NCBI RefSeq assembly: GCF_030052815.1 | Contig: NC_079495.1 | Coordinates: 54,104,773 to 54,168,772, forward strand | Reading direction: 5' to 3' | Origin: Hevea brasiliensis | Lineage: Eukaryota; Streptophyta; Magnoliopsida; Malpighiales; Euphorbiaceae | DNA: 64,000 nucleotides | Shown here: positions 49,110-63,000 of the stretch, in pieces | Numbering within the stretch: position 1 is the first letter of the stretch | How the letters are laid out: each line of letters begins with the position of its first letter | Program-made: the position numbers and the translations under genes | The notes under the pieces: generated by a model | Told to the model about the DNA's origin: nothing | Databases searched by the model: none | The model's input: the letters and a program-made list of their open reading frames with translations, nothing else

Positions 49110-52100
49110 GACTTGGTTCTTGCCATTTTTGGGCTTTGGTGTCTTCATAAGAATTGTAGCTCTATATCTTATTACACGCTGGGCAAAATTTCATGTCATT
49201 CTGAGTTGTATAGACCATGATACGGTCAATTTACTAAAGCTGGACAGATTGCACCTGTGGTGCAAAATTTTGTCTATTTTAGGTCACATTTAGTTCGGGC
49301 AGTTTTGGCACCCAAACTTCTGAAAGCTATTTGACTTGGTTCTTGCCATTTTTGGGCTTTGGTGTCCACATAAGAATTGTAGCTCTATGTCATATTGCAC
49401 TCTGGGTAAAATTTCAGGTCATTCTGAGTTGTATAGACCAAGTTATTGTCAATTTACTAAAGCTGGACAGATTGCACCTTTAGTGCAAAATTTGGTCAAT
49501 TTTAGGTCATATTTAGTTCTGGCAGTTTTGGTACCCGAACTTGTGCAAGCTATTTGACTTGGTTCTTTCCATTTTTTGGCTTGGTGTCTTCATAAGAATT
49601 GTAGCTCTATGTCTTATTGCACTCTGGGCAAAATTTCAGGTCATTCTGAGTTGTATAGACCAAGATATGGTCAATTTACTAAAGCTGGACAGATTGCACC
49701 TTTAGTGCAAAATTTGGTCAATTTTAAGTCACATTTAGTTCTGGCAGTTTCGGTACCCGAATTTGTGCAAGCTATTTGACTTGGTTCTTTCCATTTTTGG
49801 GCTTTGGTGTCTTAATAAGAATTGTAGCTCTATGTCTTATTGCACTCTGGGCAAAATTTCAGGTCATTCTGAGTTGTATAGACCAAGATATGGTCAATTT
49901 ACTAAAGCTATACAGATTGCACTTTTAGTGCAAATTTGGACAATTTTAGGTCACATTTAGTTCTTGTAATTTTGCTACCCGAAATTGTACAAGCTGTTTG
50001 ACTTAGTTCTTTCCATGTTTCGACTTTAGTGTCTTCACAAGAATTGTAGCTCTATGTCTTATTGAACTCTGGGCAAAATTTTAAGTCATTCTGAGTTGTA
50101 TAGACCAAGATATGGTCAATTTACTAAAGCTGGACAGATTCCACATTTAGTGCAAAATTTGGTCAATTTTAGGTCACATATAGTTCTGGCAGCTTTGGTA
50201 CCCGAAATTGTGCAAGCTATTTGACTTGGTTCTTTCCATTTTTTGGGTTGGTGTCTTCATAAAAACTGTAGCTCTATGTCTTAGTGTACTCTGGGTAAAA
50301 TTTTAGCTCATTCTGAGTTGTATAGACCAAGATATGGTCAATTTACTAAAGCTGGACAGCTTGCACCTTTAGTGCAAAATTTGGTCAATTTTAGGTCATA
50401 TTTAGTTCTGGCAGTTTTGGTACCCAAACTTGTGCAAGCTATTTGACTTGGTTCTTGCCATTTTTGGGCTTTGGTGTCTTCATAAGAATTGTAGCTCTAT
50501 GTCTTATTGCACTCTGGGCAAAATTTCAGGTCATTCTGAGTTGTATAGACCAAGATATGGTCAATTTACTAAAGCTGGACAGATTGCACCTTTAGTGCAA
50601 AATTTCGTCGATTTTAGGTCATATTTAGTTCTGGCAGCTTTGGTACCCGAACTTGTGCAAGCTATTTGACTTGGTTCCTTCCATTTTTTGGGCTTTGGTG
50701 TCTGCATAAGAATTGTTGTTCTATGTCTTATTGTACTCTGAGCAAAATTTCAGGTCATTCTGAGTTGTATAGACCAAGATATGGTCAATTTACTAAAGCT
50801 GGACAGATTGCACCTTTAGTGCAAAATTTGGTCAATTTTAAGTCACATTTAGTTTTGGCAGCTTCGGTATCCGAATTTGTGCAAGCTATTTGACTTGGTT
50901 CTTTCCATTTTTGGGCTTTGGTGTCTTCATTAGAATTGTAGCTCTATGTCTTATTGCACTCTTGGCAAAATTTCAGGTCATTCTGATGTGTATAGACCAA
51001 GACATGGTCAATTTACTAAAGCTGGACAGATTGCACCTTTAGCGCCAAATTTGGTCAATTTTAGGTCACATTTAGTTCTGGCAATTTCGGTACTCGAATT
51101 TGTGCAAGCTATCTGACTTGGTTCTTTCCATATTTGGGCTTTGGTGTCTTAATAAGAATTGTAGCTCTATGTCTTATTGCACTCTGGGCAAAATTTCAGG
51201 TCATTCTGAGTTGTATAGACCACGATATGGTCAATTTACTAAAGCTGGACAGATTGCACCTTTAGTGCAAAATTTAGTCTTTTTTAGGTCACATTTAGTT
51301 CTGGTAGTTTTGGCACCCAAACTTGTGTAAGCTATTTGACTTGATTGTTGCCATTTTTGGGCTTTGGTGTCTACATAAGAATTGTAGCTCTATGTCATAT
51401 TGCACTCTAGGTAAAATTTCAGGTCATTCTGAGTTGTATAGACCAAGTTATGGTCAATTTACTAAAGCTGGACAGATTGCACCTTTAGTGCAAAATTTGG
51501 TCAATTTTAGGTCATATTTAGTTCTGGCAGCTTTGGTACCCGAACTTGTGCAAGCTATTTGACTTGGTTCTTTCCATTTTTTGGCTTGGTGTCTTCATAA
51601 GAATTGTAGCTCTATGTCTTATTGCACTCTGGGCAAAATTTCAGGTCATTCTGAGTTGTATAGACCAAGATATGGTCAATTTACTAAAGCTGGACAGATT
51701 GCACCTTTAGTGCAAAATTTGGTCAATTTTAAGTCACATTTAGTTCTGGCAGTTTCGGTACCTGAATTTGTGCAAGCTATTTGACTTGGTTCTTTCCATT
51801 TTTGGGCTTTGGTGTCTTAATAAGAATTGTAGCTCTATGTCTTATTGCACTGTAGGCAAAATTTCAGGTCATTCTGAGTTGTACAGGCCAAGACATGGTC
51901 AATTTACTAAAGCTGGACAGATTGCACCTTTAGTGCAAAATTTGGTCAATTTTAGGTCAAATTTAGTTCTTGCAGTTTCGTTACCTGAAATTGTAAAAGC
52001 TATTTGACTTAGTTCTTGCCTTTTTTTGGGCTTTGGTGTCTTCATAAGAATTGTAGCTCTATGTCTTATTGTACTCTGGGCAAAATTTCAGGTCATTCTG

Positions 52101-53342
52101 AATTGTATAGACCAAGTTATGGTCAATTTACAAAAGCTAGACAGATTCCACATTTAGTGCAAAATTTGGACAATTTTAGGTCACATTTAGTTATGGCAGT
52201 TTTGGTACCCGAAATTGTGCAAGCTATTTGACTTGGTTTTTGCCATTTTTGGGCTTCGGTGTCTACATAAGAATTGTAGCTCTATGTCATATTGCACTCT
52301 AGGTAAAATTTCAGGTCATTCTTAGTTGTATAGACCAAGATATGGTCAATTTAATAAAACTGGACAGATTGCACCTTTAGTGCAAGATTTGGTCAATTTC
52401 AGGTCACATTTAATTCTGGCAGTTTTGGTACCCAAACTTGTGCAAGCTCTTTGACTTGGTTCTTCCCATTTTAGGGCTTTGGTGTCTACATAAGAATTGT
52501 AGCTCTATGTCTTATTGCACTCTGGGTAAAATTTCAGGTCATTCTGAGTTGTATAGACCAAGATATAGTCAATTTACCAAAGCTGGACAGATTGCACCTT
52601 TAGTGCAAAATTTGCTCAATTTTAAGTCACATTTAGTTCTGGCAGTTTCGGTACCCGAATTTGTGCAAGCCATTTGACTTAGTCCTTTCCATTTTTGGGC
52701 TTTGGTGTCTTAATAAGAATTGTAGCTCTATGCCTTATTGCACTCTGGGCAAAATTTCAAGTCATTCTGAGTTGTATAGACCAAGTTATGGTCAATTAAC
52801 TAAAGCTGGACAGATAGCACCTTTAGTGCAAATTTTGGTCAATTTTAGGTCACATTTAGTTCTTGCAATTTTGCTACCCGAAATTGTACAAGCTATTTAA
52901 CTTAGTTCTTGCCATTTTTCGGCCTTGGTGTCTTCATTAGAATTGTAGCTCTATGCCTTATTGCACTCTGGGCAAAATTTCAGGTCATTCTGAGCTGTAT
53001 AGACCATGATATGGTTAATTTACTAAAGCCTGACAGATTGCACCTTTAGTGCAAAATTTGGTCAATTTTAGGTCACTTTTAGTTCTGGCAGTTTTGGTGC
53101 CCGAAATTGTGCAAGCTATTTGACGTGGTTCTTGCCATTTTTGGGCTTTGGTGTCTTCATTAGAATTGTAGCTCTATGTCTTATCGCACTATGGGCAAAA
53201 TTTCAGGTCATTCTGAGTTTTATAGACCAAGACATGGTTAATTTACTAAAGTCGGACAGATTGCACCTTTAGTGCAAAATTTGGTCAATTTTAGGTCACC
53301 TTTAGTTCGCGCTTTTGGTACCCGAACTAGTGCAAGCTATTT
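49110..53342 (+). repeat. Satellite block 11: about 19 monomers
   Basis: Class order: A, A, B, C, D, B, A, variant D, E, C, A, B, C, D, A, A, C, E, E. Starts are near 49110, 49333, 49556, 49778, 50001, 50222, 50445, 50668, 50891, 51115, 51338, 51560, 51783, 52006, 52230, 52453, 52676, 52899 and 53122. 51338-52229 is a clean A-B-C-D run. No gene or insert is visible. Confidence 0.68.
50668..50890 (+). repeat. Rare variant monomer (D-like), copy 2
   Basis: It shares ggttccttcc, gtctgcataagaattg and ttgttctatg with the copy at 47326. The offset is 3,342 bp, exactly three HOR periods of 1,114 bp. The middle differs (gctggacagattgcacc instead of agatgaacagattcc), so later exchange has replaced the 3' half in one of them. 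Confidence 0.75.
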
Positions 53343-56300
53343 GACTTAGTTCTTGCCATTTTTGTGCTTTGGTGTCTTCATAAGAATTGTAGCTCTATGT
53401 CATATTGCACTCTGGGCAAAATTTCAGGTCATTCTGAGTTGTATAGACCAAGTTATTGTCAATTTACTAAAGATGGACAGATTACACCTTTAGTGTAAAA
53501 TTTGGTCAATTTCAGGTCATATTTAGTTCTGGCAGTTTTGGTACCAGAAATTGTGCAAGCTATTTGACTTGGTTCTTGCCATTTTTGGGATTTTGTGTCT
53601 ACATAAGAATTGTAGCTCTATGTCATATTGCACTATGGGTAAAATTTCAGGTCATTCTGAGTTGTATAGACCATGATATGGTCAACTTACTAAAGCTAGA
53701 CAGATTACACCTTTAGTGCAAAATTTGGTCAATTTTAGGTCATATTTAGTTCTGGAAGTTTTGGTACCCAAACTTGTGCAAGCTATTTGACTTGGTTCTT
53801 GCCGTTTTAGGGCTTTGGTGTCTACATAAGAATTGTAGCTCTATGTCTTATAGCACTCTGGGCAAAATTTCAAGTCATTTTGAGTTGTATAGACTAAGAA
53901 ATGGTCAATTTACTAAAGCTGGACAGATTGCACCTTTAGTGCAAAATTTGGTCAATTTTAGGTCAAATTTAGTTCTGGTAGTTTTGGTACCCGAAATAGT
54001 GCAAGTTATTTGACTTAGTTCTTGCCATTTTTGTGCTTTGGTGTCTTCATAAGAATTGTAGCTCTATGTCTTATTGCACTCTGGGTAAAATTTCAGGTCA
54101 TTCTGAGTTGTATAGACCAAGACATGGTCAATTTGCTAAAGCTAGACAGATTGCACCTTTAGTGCAAAATTTGGTCAATTTTAGGTCAAATTTAGTTCTG
54201 GCAGTTTTGGTACCCAAACTTGTGCAAGCTATTTGACTTGGTTATTGCCATTTTTGGGCTTTGGTGTCTACATAAGAATTGTAGCTCTATGCCTTATTGC
54301 ACTGTGGGCAAAATTTTAGGTCATTCTGAGTTGTATAGACCAAGTTATTGTCAATTTACTAAAGCGAGACAGATTACACCTTAGGGCAAAATTTGGTCAA
54401 TTTCAGGTCATATTTATTTCTGGCAGTTTTGGCACCCGGACTTGTGCAAGCTATTTGACTTGTTCCTTGCATTTTTTGCGCTTTGGTGTCTACATAAGAA
54501 TTGTAGCTCAATGTCATATTGCACACTGGACAAAATTTCAGGACATTCTGAGTTGTATAGACCAAGTTATTGTCAATTTACTAAAGTTGGACAGATTGCA
54601 CCTTTAGCGCAAAATTTGGTCAATTTTAGGTCATATTTAGTTCTGTAGTTTTTGTACCCGAACATGTGAAAGCTATTTGACTTGGTTCTTTCCATTTTTT
54701 GGTTTGGTGTCTTCATAAGAATTGTAGCTCTATGTCTTATTGCAGTCTGGGCAAAATTTCAGGTCATTCTGAGTTGTATAGATCAGGATATGGTCAATTA
54801 ACTAAAGCTAGACAGATTACACATTAGTGCAAAATTTGGTCAATTTCAGGTCATATTTAGTTCTGGCAGTTTTGGTACCCAAACTTGTGCAAGCTATTTG
54901 ACTTGGTTCTTGCCATTTTTGGGCTTTGGTGTCTTCATTAGAATTGTAGCTCTATGTCTTATTGCACTCCAGGCAAAATTTCAGGTTATTCTTAGTTGTA
55001 TAGACCAAGATATGGTCAATTTACTAAAGCTGGACAGATTGCACCTTTAGTGCAAAATTTGATCAATTTTAGGTCACATTTAGTTCTGGCAGTTTCGGTA
55101 CCCGAAATTGTGCAAGCTATTTAACTTGGTTCTTGCCATTTTTGGGCTTTGGTGTCTGCATAACAATTGTAGCTCCATGTCATATTGCACTCCGGACAAA
55201 ATTTTAGGTCATTCTGAGTTGTATAGACCAAGATATGGTCAATTAACTAAAGCTGGACAGATTGCACCTTTAGTGCAAAATTTGGTCAATTTTAGGTCAC
55301 ATTTAGTTCAGCGGTTTGGTACCCGAATTTCTGCAAGCTATTTGACTTGGTTCTTTCCATATAAGGGCTTTGGTGTCTTAATAAGAATTGTAGCTCTATG
55401 TCTTATTGCACTCTGGGCAAAATTTCGTGTCATTCTGAGTTGTATAGACCATGTTATGGTCAATTTACAAAAGCTGGACAGATTGCACCTTTAGTGCAAA
55501 ATTTGGTCAATTTTAGGTCACATTTAGTTCTTGCAATTTTGCTACCCGAAATTGTACAAGCTATTTGACTTTGTTCTTGCCTTTTTTGGGCTTTGGTGTC
55601 TTCATAAGAATTGTACCTCTATGTCTTATTGTACTCTGGGCAAAATTTTAGGTCATTCTGAGTTGTATAGACCAAGATATGGTCAATTTACTAAAGCTGA
55701 ACAGATTCCACATATAGTGCAAAATTTTGTCAATTTTAGGTCACTTTTAGTTCTGGAAGTTTTGGTGCCCGAAATTGTGCAAGCTATTTGACTTGGTTCT
55801 TGCCATTTTTGTGCTTTGGTGTCCTCATAAGAATTGTAGCTCTATGTCTTATTGCACTCTGGGTAAAATTTCAGGTCATTCTGAGTTGTATAGACCAAGA
55901 TATGGTCAATTTACTAAAGCTGGACAGATTGCACCTTTAGTGCAAAATTTGGTCAATTTTAGGTCACATTTAGTTCTGGCAGTTTTGGCACCCAAACTTG
56001 TGCAAGCTATTTGACTTAGTTCTTGCCATTTTTGTGCTTTGGTGTCTTCATAAGAATTGTAGCTCTATATCTTATTACACTCTGGGCAAAATTTCAGGTC
56101 ATTCTGAGTTGTATAGACCATGATATGGTCAATTTACTAAAGTCGGACAGATTGCACCTTTAGTGCAAAATTTGGTCAATTTTAGGTCACCTTTATTTCT
56201 GGCAGTTTTGGAGCCCGAAATTGTGCAAGGTATTTGACATGGTTCTTCCCATTTTTGGGCTTTGGTGTATATGCAAGAATTGTAGCTCTATGTCATATTG

Positions 56301-57127
56301 CACTCAGGGCAAAATTTCAGGTCATTCTGAGTTGTATAGACCATGACATGGTCAATTTACTAAAGTCGGACAGATTGCACCTTTAGTGCAAAATTTGGTC
56401 AATTTTAGGTCACCTTTATTTCTGGCAGTTTTGGAGCCCGAAATTGTGCAAGCTATTTGACATGGTTCTTCCCATTTTTGGGCTTTGGAGTATTCATTAG
56501 AATTGTAGCGCTATGTCTTATTGCACTCTGGTCAAAATTTCAGGTCATTCTGAGTTGTATAGACCAAGACATGGTCAATTTACTAAAGCTGGACAGATTG
56601 CACCATTAATGCAAAATTCGATCAATTTTAGGTCAAATTTAGTTCATGCAGTTTTGATACCCAAACTAGTGCAAGTTATTTGACTTAGTTCTTGCCATTT
56701 TTCTGATTTGGTGTCTTCATAAGAATTGTAGCTCTATATCTTATTGCACTCTGGTCAAAATTTCAGGTCATTCTGAGTTGTATAGACCAAGACATGGTCA
56801 ATTTACTAAAGCTGGACAGATTGCACCTTTAGTGCAAAATTTGGTCAATTTTAGGTCATATTTAGTTCTGGCAGTTTTGGTACCCAAACTTGTGCAAGCT
56901 ATTTGACTTGGTTCTTGCCGTTTTAGGGCTTTGGTGTCTACATAAGAATTGTAGCTCTATGTCTTATAGCACTCTGGGCAAAATTTCAAGTCATTTTGAG
57001 TTGTATAGACTAAGAAATGGTCAATTTACTAAAGCTGGACAGATTGCACCTTTACTGCAAAATTTGGTCAATTTTAGGTCATATTTAGTTCTGGCAGCTT
57101 TGGTACCCGAACTTGTGCAATCTATTT
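53343..57127 (+). repeat. Satellite block 12: A- and E-rich region, about 17 monomers
   Basis: Class order: A, A, A, A, A, A, B, E, A, C, D, A, A, E, E, A, A. Starts are near 53343, 53566, 53789, 54012, 54235, 54457, 54678, 54900, 55123, 55343, 55566, 55790, 56013, 56236, 56457, 56680 and 56905. Six A-type copies in a row (53343-54677) do not fit the five-class cycle. The A subtypes alternate (tgtgctttgg with tgtcttcataag versus tgggctttgg with tgtctacataag), so part may be a dimer expansion. Confidence 0.65.
56101..56480 (+). repeat. Recent tandem duplicate of a single monomer segment
   Basis: Two adjacent copies share agtcggacag, acctttatttctggc, gttttggagcccgaaattg and gacatggttcttccc. 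The gttttggagcccg form was seen nowhere else. The copies lie about 222 bp apart. A more distant relative with ttatttctggc and gacatggttcttcc lies near 62870-62920. Confidence 0.75.
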
Positions 57128-60017
57128 GACTTGGTTCTTTCCATTTTTGGGCTTTGGTGTCTTAATAAGAATTGTAGTTCTATGTCATATTGCACGCTGG
57201 CCAAAATTTCATGTCATTCTGAGTTATATAGACCAAGATATGGTGAATTTACTAAAGCTGGACAGATTGCACCTTTAGTGCAAATTTTGGTCAATTTTAG
57301 GTCACATTTAGTTCTTGCAATTTTGCTACCCGAAATTGTACAAGCTATTTGACTTAGTTCTTGCCTTTTTTGGGCTTTGGTGTCTTCATAAGAATTGTAG
57401 CTCTATGTCTTATTGCACTCTGGGCAAAATTTCAGGTCATTCTGAGTTGTATAGACCAAGATATGGTCAATTTACTAAAGCTAGACAGATTGCACCTTTA
57501 GTGCAAAATTTGGTCAATTTTAGGTCACTTTTAGTTCTGGCAGTTTTGGTGCCCGAAATTGTGCAAGCTATTTGACTTGGTTCTTGCCATTTTTGGGCTT
57601 TGTTGTCTTCATAAGAATTGTAGCTCTATGTCTTATTGCACTCTGGGTAAAATTTCAGGTCATTCTGAGTTGTATAGACCAAGATATGGTCAATTTACTA
57701 AAGCTGGACAGATTGCACCTTTAGTGCAAAATTTGGTCAATTTTAGGTCACATTTAGTTCTGGCAGTTTTGGCACCCAAACTTGTGCAAGCTATTTGACT
57801 TGGTTCTTGCCATTTTTTGGCTTCGGTGCCTACGTAAGAATTGTCGCTCTATGTCATATTGCACTATGGGCAAAATTTCAGGTTATTCTGAGTTGTATAG
57901 ACAAAGTTATTGTCAATTTACTAAAGCTGGACATATTGCTCCTTTAGTGCAAAATTTAGTCAATTTTAGGTCATATTTAGTTCTTGCAGTTTTGGTACCC
58001 GAACTTGTGCAAGCTATTTTACTTGGTTCTTTCCATTTTTTTTGGCTTTGGTATCTTCATAACAATTGTAGCTCTATATCTTATTGCACTCTGTGAAAAA
58101 TTTAATGTCATTCTGAGTTGTATAGACCATGATATGGTCAATTTACTAAAGCTGGACAGATTGCACCTTTAGTGCAAAATTTGGTCAATTTTAGGTCACA
58201 TTTAGTTCTTGCAATTTTGCTACCCGAAATTGTACAAGCTATTTGACTTAGTTCTTGCCTTTTTTGGGCTTTGGTGTCTTCATAAGAATTGTAGCTCTAT
58301 GTCTTATTGTACTCTGGGCAAAATTTCAGGTCATTCTGAATTGTATAGACCAAGTTATGGTCAATTTACAAAAGCTAGACAGATTGCACCTTTAGTGCAA
58401 AATTTTGTCAATTTTAGGTCATATTTAGTTGTGGCAGTTTCGGTACCTGAAATTGTGCAAGCTATTTGACTTGGTTCTTTCCATTTTTGGTGTCTTAATA
58501 AGAATTGTAGCTCTATGTCTTATTGCACGTTGGGCAAAATTTCAGGTCATTCTGAGTTGTATAAACCAAGATATGGTCAATTTACTAAAACTGGACAGAT
58601 TGCACCTTTAGTGCAAAATTTGATCAATTTTAGGTCACATTTAGTTCAGCGCTTTGGTGCCCGAACTAGTGCAAGCTATTTGACTTTGTTCTTGCCATTT
58701 TTTTGCTTTGGTATCTTCATAAGAATTGTAGCTCTATATCTTATTGCACTTTGGGCAAAATTTCAAGTCATTCTGAGTTGTATAGACCAAGATATGGTCA
58801 ATTTACTAAAGCTGGACAGATTCCACATATAATGCAAAATTTGGTCAATTTTAGGTCACATTTAGTTCAGCGGTTTGCTACCCGAAATTGTACAAGCTAT
58901 TTGACTTAGTTCTTGCCTTTTTTGGGCTTTGGTGACTTCATAAGAATTGTAGCTCTATGTCTTATTGTACTCTGGGCAAAATTTCAAGTCATTCTGAGTT
59001 GAATAGACCAAGATATGGTCAATTTACTAAAGCTGAACAGATTCCACATATAGTGCAAAATTTGGTCAATTTTAGGTCACTTTTAGTTCTGGCAGTTTTG
59101 GTGCCCGAAATTGTGCAAGCTATTTGACTTGGTTCTTGCCATTTTTGGGCTTTAGTGTCTTCATTAGAATTGTAGCTCTATGTCTTATTGCACTCTGGGC
59201 AAAATTTCAGGTCATTCTGAGTTGTATAGACCAAGATATGGTCAATTTACTAAAGCTGGACAGATTCCACATTTAGTGCAAAATTTGGACAATTTTAGGT
59301 CACATTTAGTTTTGGCAATTTTGGTACCCGAAATTGTGCAAGCTATTTGACTTGGTTCTTTCCATTTTTGGGCTTTGGTGTCTTAATAAGAATTGTAGCT
59401 CTATGTCTTATTGCACTGTGGGCAAAATTTCAGGTCATTCTGAGTTGTATAGACCAAGATATGGTCAATTTACTAAAGCTGGACAGATTGCACCTTTAGT
59501 GCAAAATTTGGTCAATTTTAGGTCAAATTTAGTTCTGGCAGTTTTGGTACCCGAACTAGTGCAAGCTATTTGACTTAGTTCTTGCCATTTTTGTGCTTTG
59601 GTGTCTTCATAAGAATTGTAGCTCTATGTCATATTGCACTCTGGGCAAAATTTCAGGTCATTCTGAGTTGTATAGACCATGATATGGTCAATTTACTAAA
59701 GCTGGACAGATTGCACCTTTAGTGCAAAATTTGGTCAATTTTAGGTCACATTTAGTTCTGGCAGTTTTGGCACCCAAACTTGTGCAAGCTATTTGACTTG
59801 GTTCTTGCCATTTTTGGGCTTTGGTGTCTACATAAGAATTGTAGCTCTATGTCATATTGCACTCTGGGTAAAATTTCAGGTCATTCTGAGTTGTATAGAC
59901 CAAGTTATGGTCAATTTACTAAAGCTGGACAGATTGCACCTTTAGTGCAAAATTTGGTCAATTTTAGGTCATATTTAGTTCTGGCAGTTTTGGTACCCGA
60001 ACTTGTGCAAGCTATTT
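57128..60017 (+). repeat. Satellite block 13: about 13 monomers
   Basis: Class order: C, D, E-like, A, B-like, D, C, A, D, E, C, A, A. Starts are near 57128, 57351, 57574, 57797, 58020, 58246, 58467, 58682, 58903, 59126, 59349, 59571 and 59795. The C copy at 58467 has a 7-bp loss in its opening (ccatttttggtgtc). Variant ends with agcgctttgg or agcggtttgc occur near 58647 and 58868. Confidence 0.65.
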
Positions 60018-63000
60018 GACTTGGTTCTTTCCATTTTTTGGCTTGGTGTCTTCATAAGAATTGTAGCTCTATGTCTTATTGCACTCTGGGCAAAATTTCA
60101 GGTCATTCAGAGCTGTATAGACCACGATATAGTCAATTTACTAAAGTTGGACAGATTGCACCTTTAGTGCAAAATTTGCTCAATTTTATGTCACATTTAG
60201 TTCTGGCAGTCTCGATACCCAAATTTGTGCATGCTATTTGACTTGGTTCTTTCCATTTTTGGGCTTTGTTGTCTGAATAAGTATTGTAGCTCTATGCCTT
60301 ATTGCACTCTGGGCAAAATTTCAGGTCATTCTGAGTTGTATGGACCAAGATATGGTCAATTAACTAAAGGTGGACAGATTGCACCTTTAGTGCAAAATTT
60401 GGTCAATTTTAGGTCACATTTAGTTCTTGCAATTTTGCTACCCGAAATTTTATAAGCCATTTGTCTTAGTTCTTGCCATTTTTGGGCTTTAGTGTCTTTA
60501 TTAGAATTGTAGCTCTATGTCTTATTGCACTCTCGGCAAAATTTCAGGTCATTCTAAGTTGTATAAACCAAGATATGGTCAATTTACTAAAGCTGGACAG
60601 ATTCCACATTTAGTGCAAAATTCGAACAATTTTAGGTCACATTTAGTTTTGGCAGTTTTTGTACTTGAAATTGTGCAAGCCATTTGACTTGGTTCTTGCC
60701 ATTTTTGGGCTTTGGTGTCTTCATTAGAATTGTAACTCTATGTCTTATAGCAGTCTCGGCAAAATTTCAGGTCATTCTGAGTTGTATAGACCAAGACATG
60801 GTCAATTGACTAAAGCTGGACAGATTGCACCTTTAGTGTAAAATTTGGTCAATTTTAGGTCACATTTAGTTCTGGCAGTTTTGGCACCCAAACTTGTGCA
60901 AGCTATTTGACTTGGTTCTTGCCATTTTTGGGCTTTGGTGTCTGCATAAGAATTGTAGCTCTATGTCATATTGCACTCTAGGTAAAATTTCAGGTCATTC
61001 TGAGTTGTATAGACCAAGTTATGGTCAATTTACTAAAGCTGGACAGCTTGCACCTTTAGTGCAAAATTGGGTCAATTTTAGGTCATATTTAGTTCTGGCA
61101 GCTTTGGTACCCGAACTTGTGCAAGCTATTTGACTTGGTTCTTTCCATTTTTTGGCTTGGTGTCTTCATAAGAATTGTAGCTCTATGTCTTATTGCACTC
61201 TGGGCAAAATTTCAGGTCATTCTGAGTTGTATAGACCAAGATATGGTCAATTTACTAATGCTGGACAGATTGCACCTTTAGTGCAAAATTTGGTCAATTT
61301 TAAGTCACATTTAGTTCTGGCAGTTTCGGTACCCAAATTTGTGCAAGCTATTTGACTTGGTTCTTTCCATTTTTGGGCTTTGGTGTCTTAATAAGAATTG
61401 TAGCTCTATGTCTTATTGCACTCTGGGCAAAATTTCAGGTCATTCTGAGTTGTATAGACCAAGATATGGTCAATTTACTAAAGCTGGACAGATTGCACCT
61501 TTAGTGCAAAATTTGGTCAATTTTAGGTCACTTTTAGTTCTGGCAGATTTGTTACTTGAAATTGTGCAAGCTATTTGACTTGGTTCTTGCCATTTTTGGG
61601 CTTTAGTGTCTTCATTAGAATTGTAGCTCTATGTCTTATTGCACTCTGGGCAAAATTTTAGGTCATTCTGAGTTGTATAGACCAAGATATGGTCAATTTA
61701 CTAAAGCTGGACAGATTGCACCTTTAGTGCAAAATTTGGTCAATTTTAGCTCACATTTAGTTCTGGCAGTTTCGGTTCCCAAATTTGTGCAAGCTATTTA
61801 ACTTGGTTCTTTCCATTTTTGGGCTTTAGTGTCTTCATTAGAATTGTAACTCTATGTCTTATTGCAGTCTGGGCAAAATTTCAGGTCATTCTGAGTTGTA
61901 TAGACCAAGACATGGTCAATTTACTAAAGCTGGACAGATTGCACCTTTAGTGCAAAATTTGGTCAATTTTAGGTCACATTTAGTTCTAGCAGTTTTGGCA
62001 CCCAAACTTGTGCAAGCTATTTGACTTGGTTCTTGCCATTTTTGGGCTTTGGTGTCTTCATAAGAATTGTAGCTCTATGTCATATTGCACTCTTGGTAAA
62101 TTTTCAGGTCATTCTGAGTTGTATAGACCAAGTTATGGTCAATTTACTAAAGCTGGATAGATTGCCCCTTTAGTGCAAAATTTTGTCAATTTTAGGTCAT
62201 ATTTTGTTGCGGCAGTTTTGGTACCCGAACTTGTGCAAGGTATTTGACTTAGCTCTTTCCATTTTTTGGCTTTGCATCTTCAAGCTCTATGTCTTATTGC
62301 ACTCTGGGCAAAATTTTAGGTCATTCTGAGTTGTATAAACCAAGATATGGTCAATTTACTAAAGCTGGACAGATTGCACCTTTAGTACAAAATTTGGTCA
62401 ATTTTAAGTCACATTTAGTTCTGGCAGTTTCGGTACCCGAATTTGTGCAAGCTATTTGACTTGGTTCTTTCCATTTTTGGGCTTTGGTGTCTTAATAAGA
62501 ATTGTAGCTCTATGTCTTATTGCACTCTGGGCAAAATTTCAGGTCATTCTGAGTTGTATAGACCAAGATATGGTCAATTTACTAAAGCTGGACAGATTGC
62601 ACCTTTAGTGCAAAATTTGGTCAATTTTAGGTCAAATTTAGTTCAGGCAGTTTTGGTACCCGAACTAGTCCAAGCTATTTGACTTAGTTCTTGCCATTTT
62701 TCTGATTTGGTGTCTTCATAAGAATTGTAGCTCTATATCTTATTACACTCTGGGCAAAATTTCAGGTCATTCTGAGTTGTATAGACCATGATATGATCAA
62801 TTTACTAAAGCCGGACAGTTTGCACCTTTAGTGCAAAATTTGGTCAATTTTAGGTCACTTTTATTTCTGGCAGTTTTGGTGCCCGAAATTGTGCAAGCTA
62901 TTTGACATGGTTCTTCCAATTTTTGGGCTTTGGAGTCTTCATTAGAATTGTAGCTCTATGTCTTATTGCACTCTGGTCAAAATTTCAGGTCATTCTCAGT

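Noticed and set aside
55108..55494. Longest open frame (128 codons), with similar ones at 18211-18594 and 43105-43470
   Set aside because: Each spans parts of two monomers only because a small indel shifts the frame past the usual junction stop. No domain, start signal or conservation of the joined form is present.
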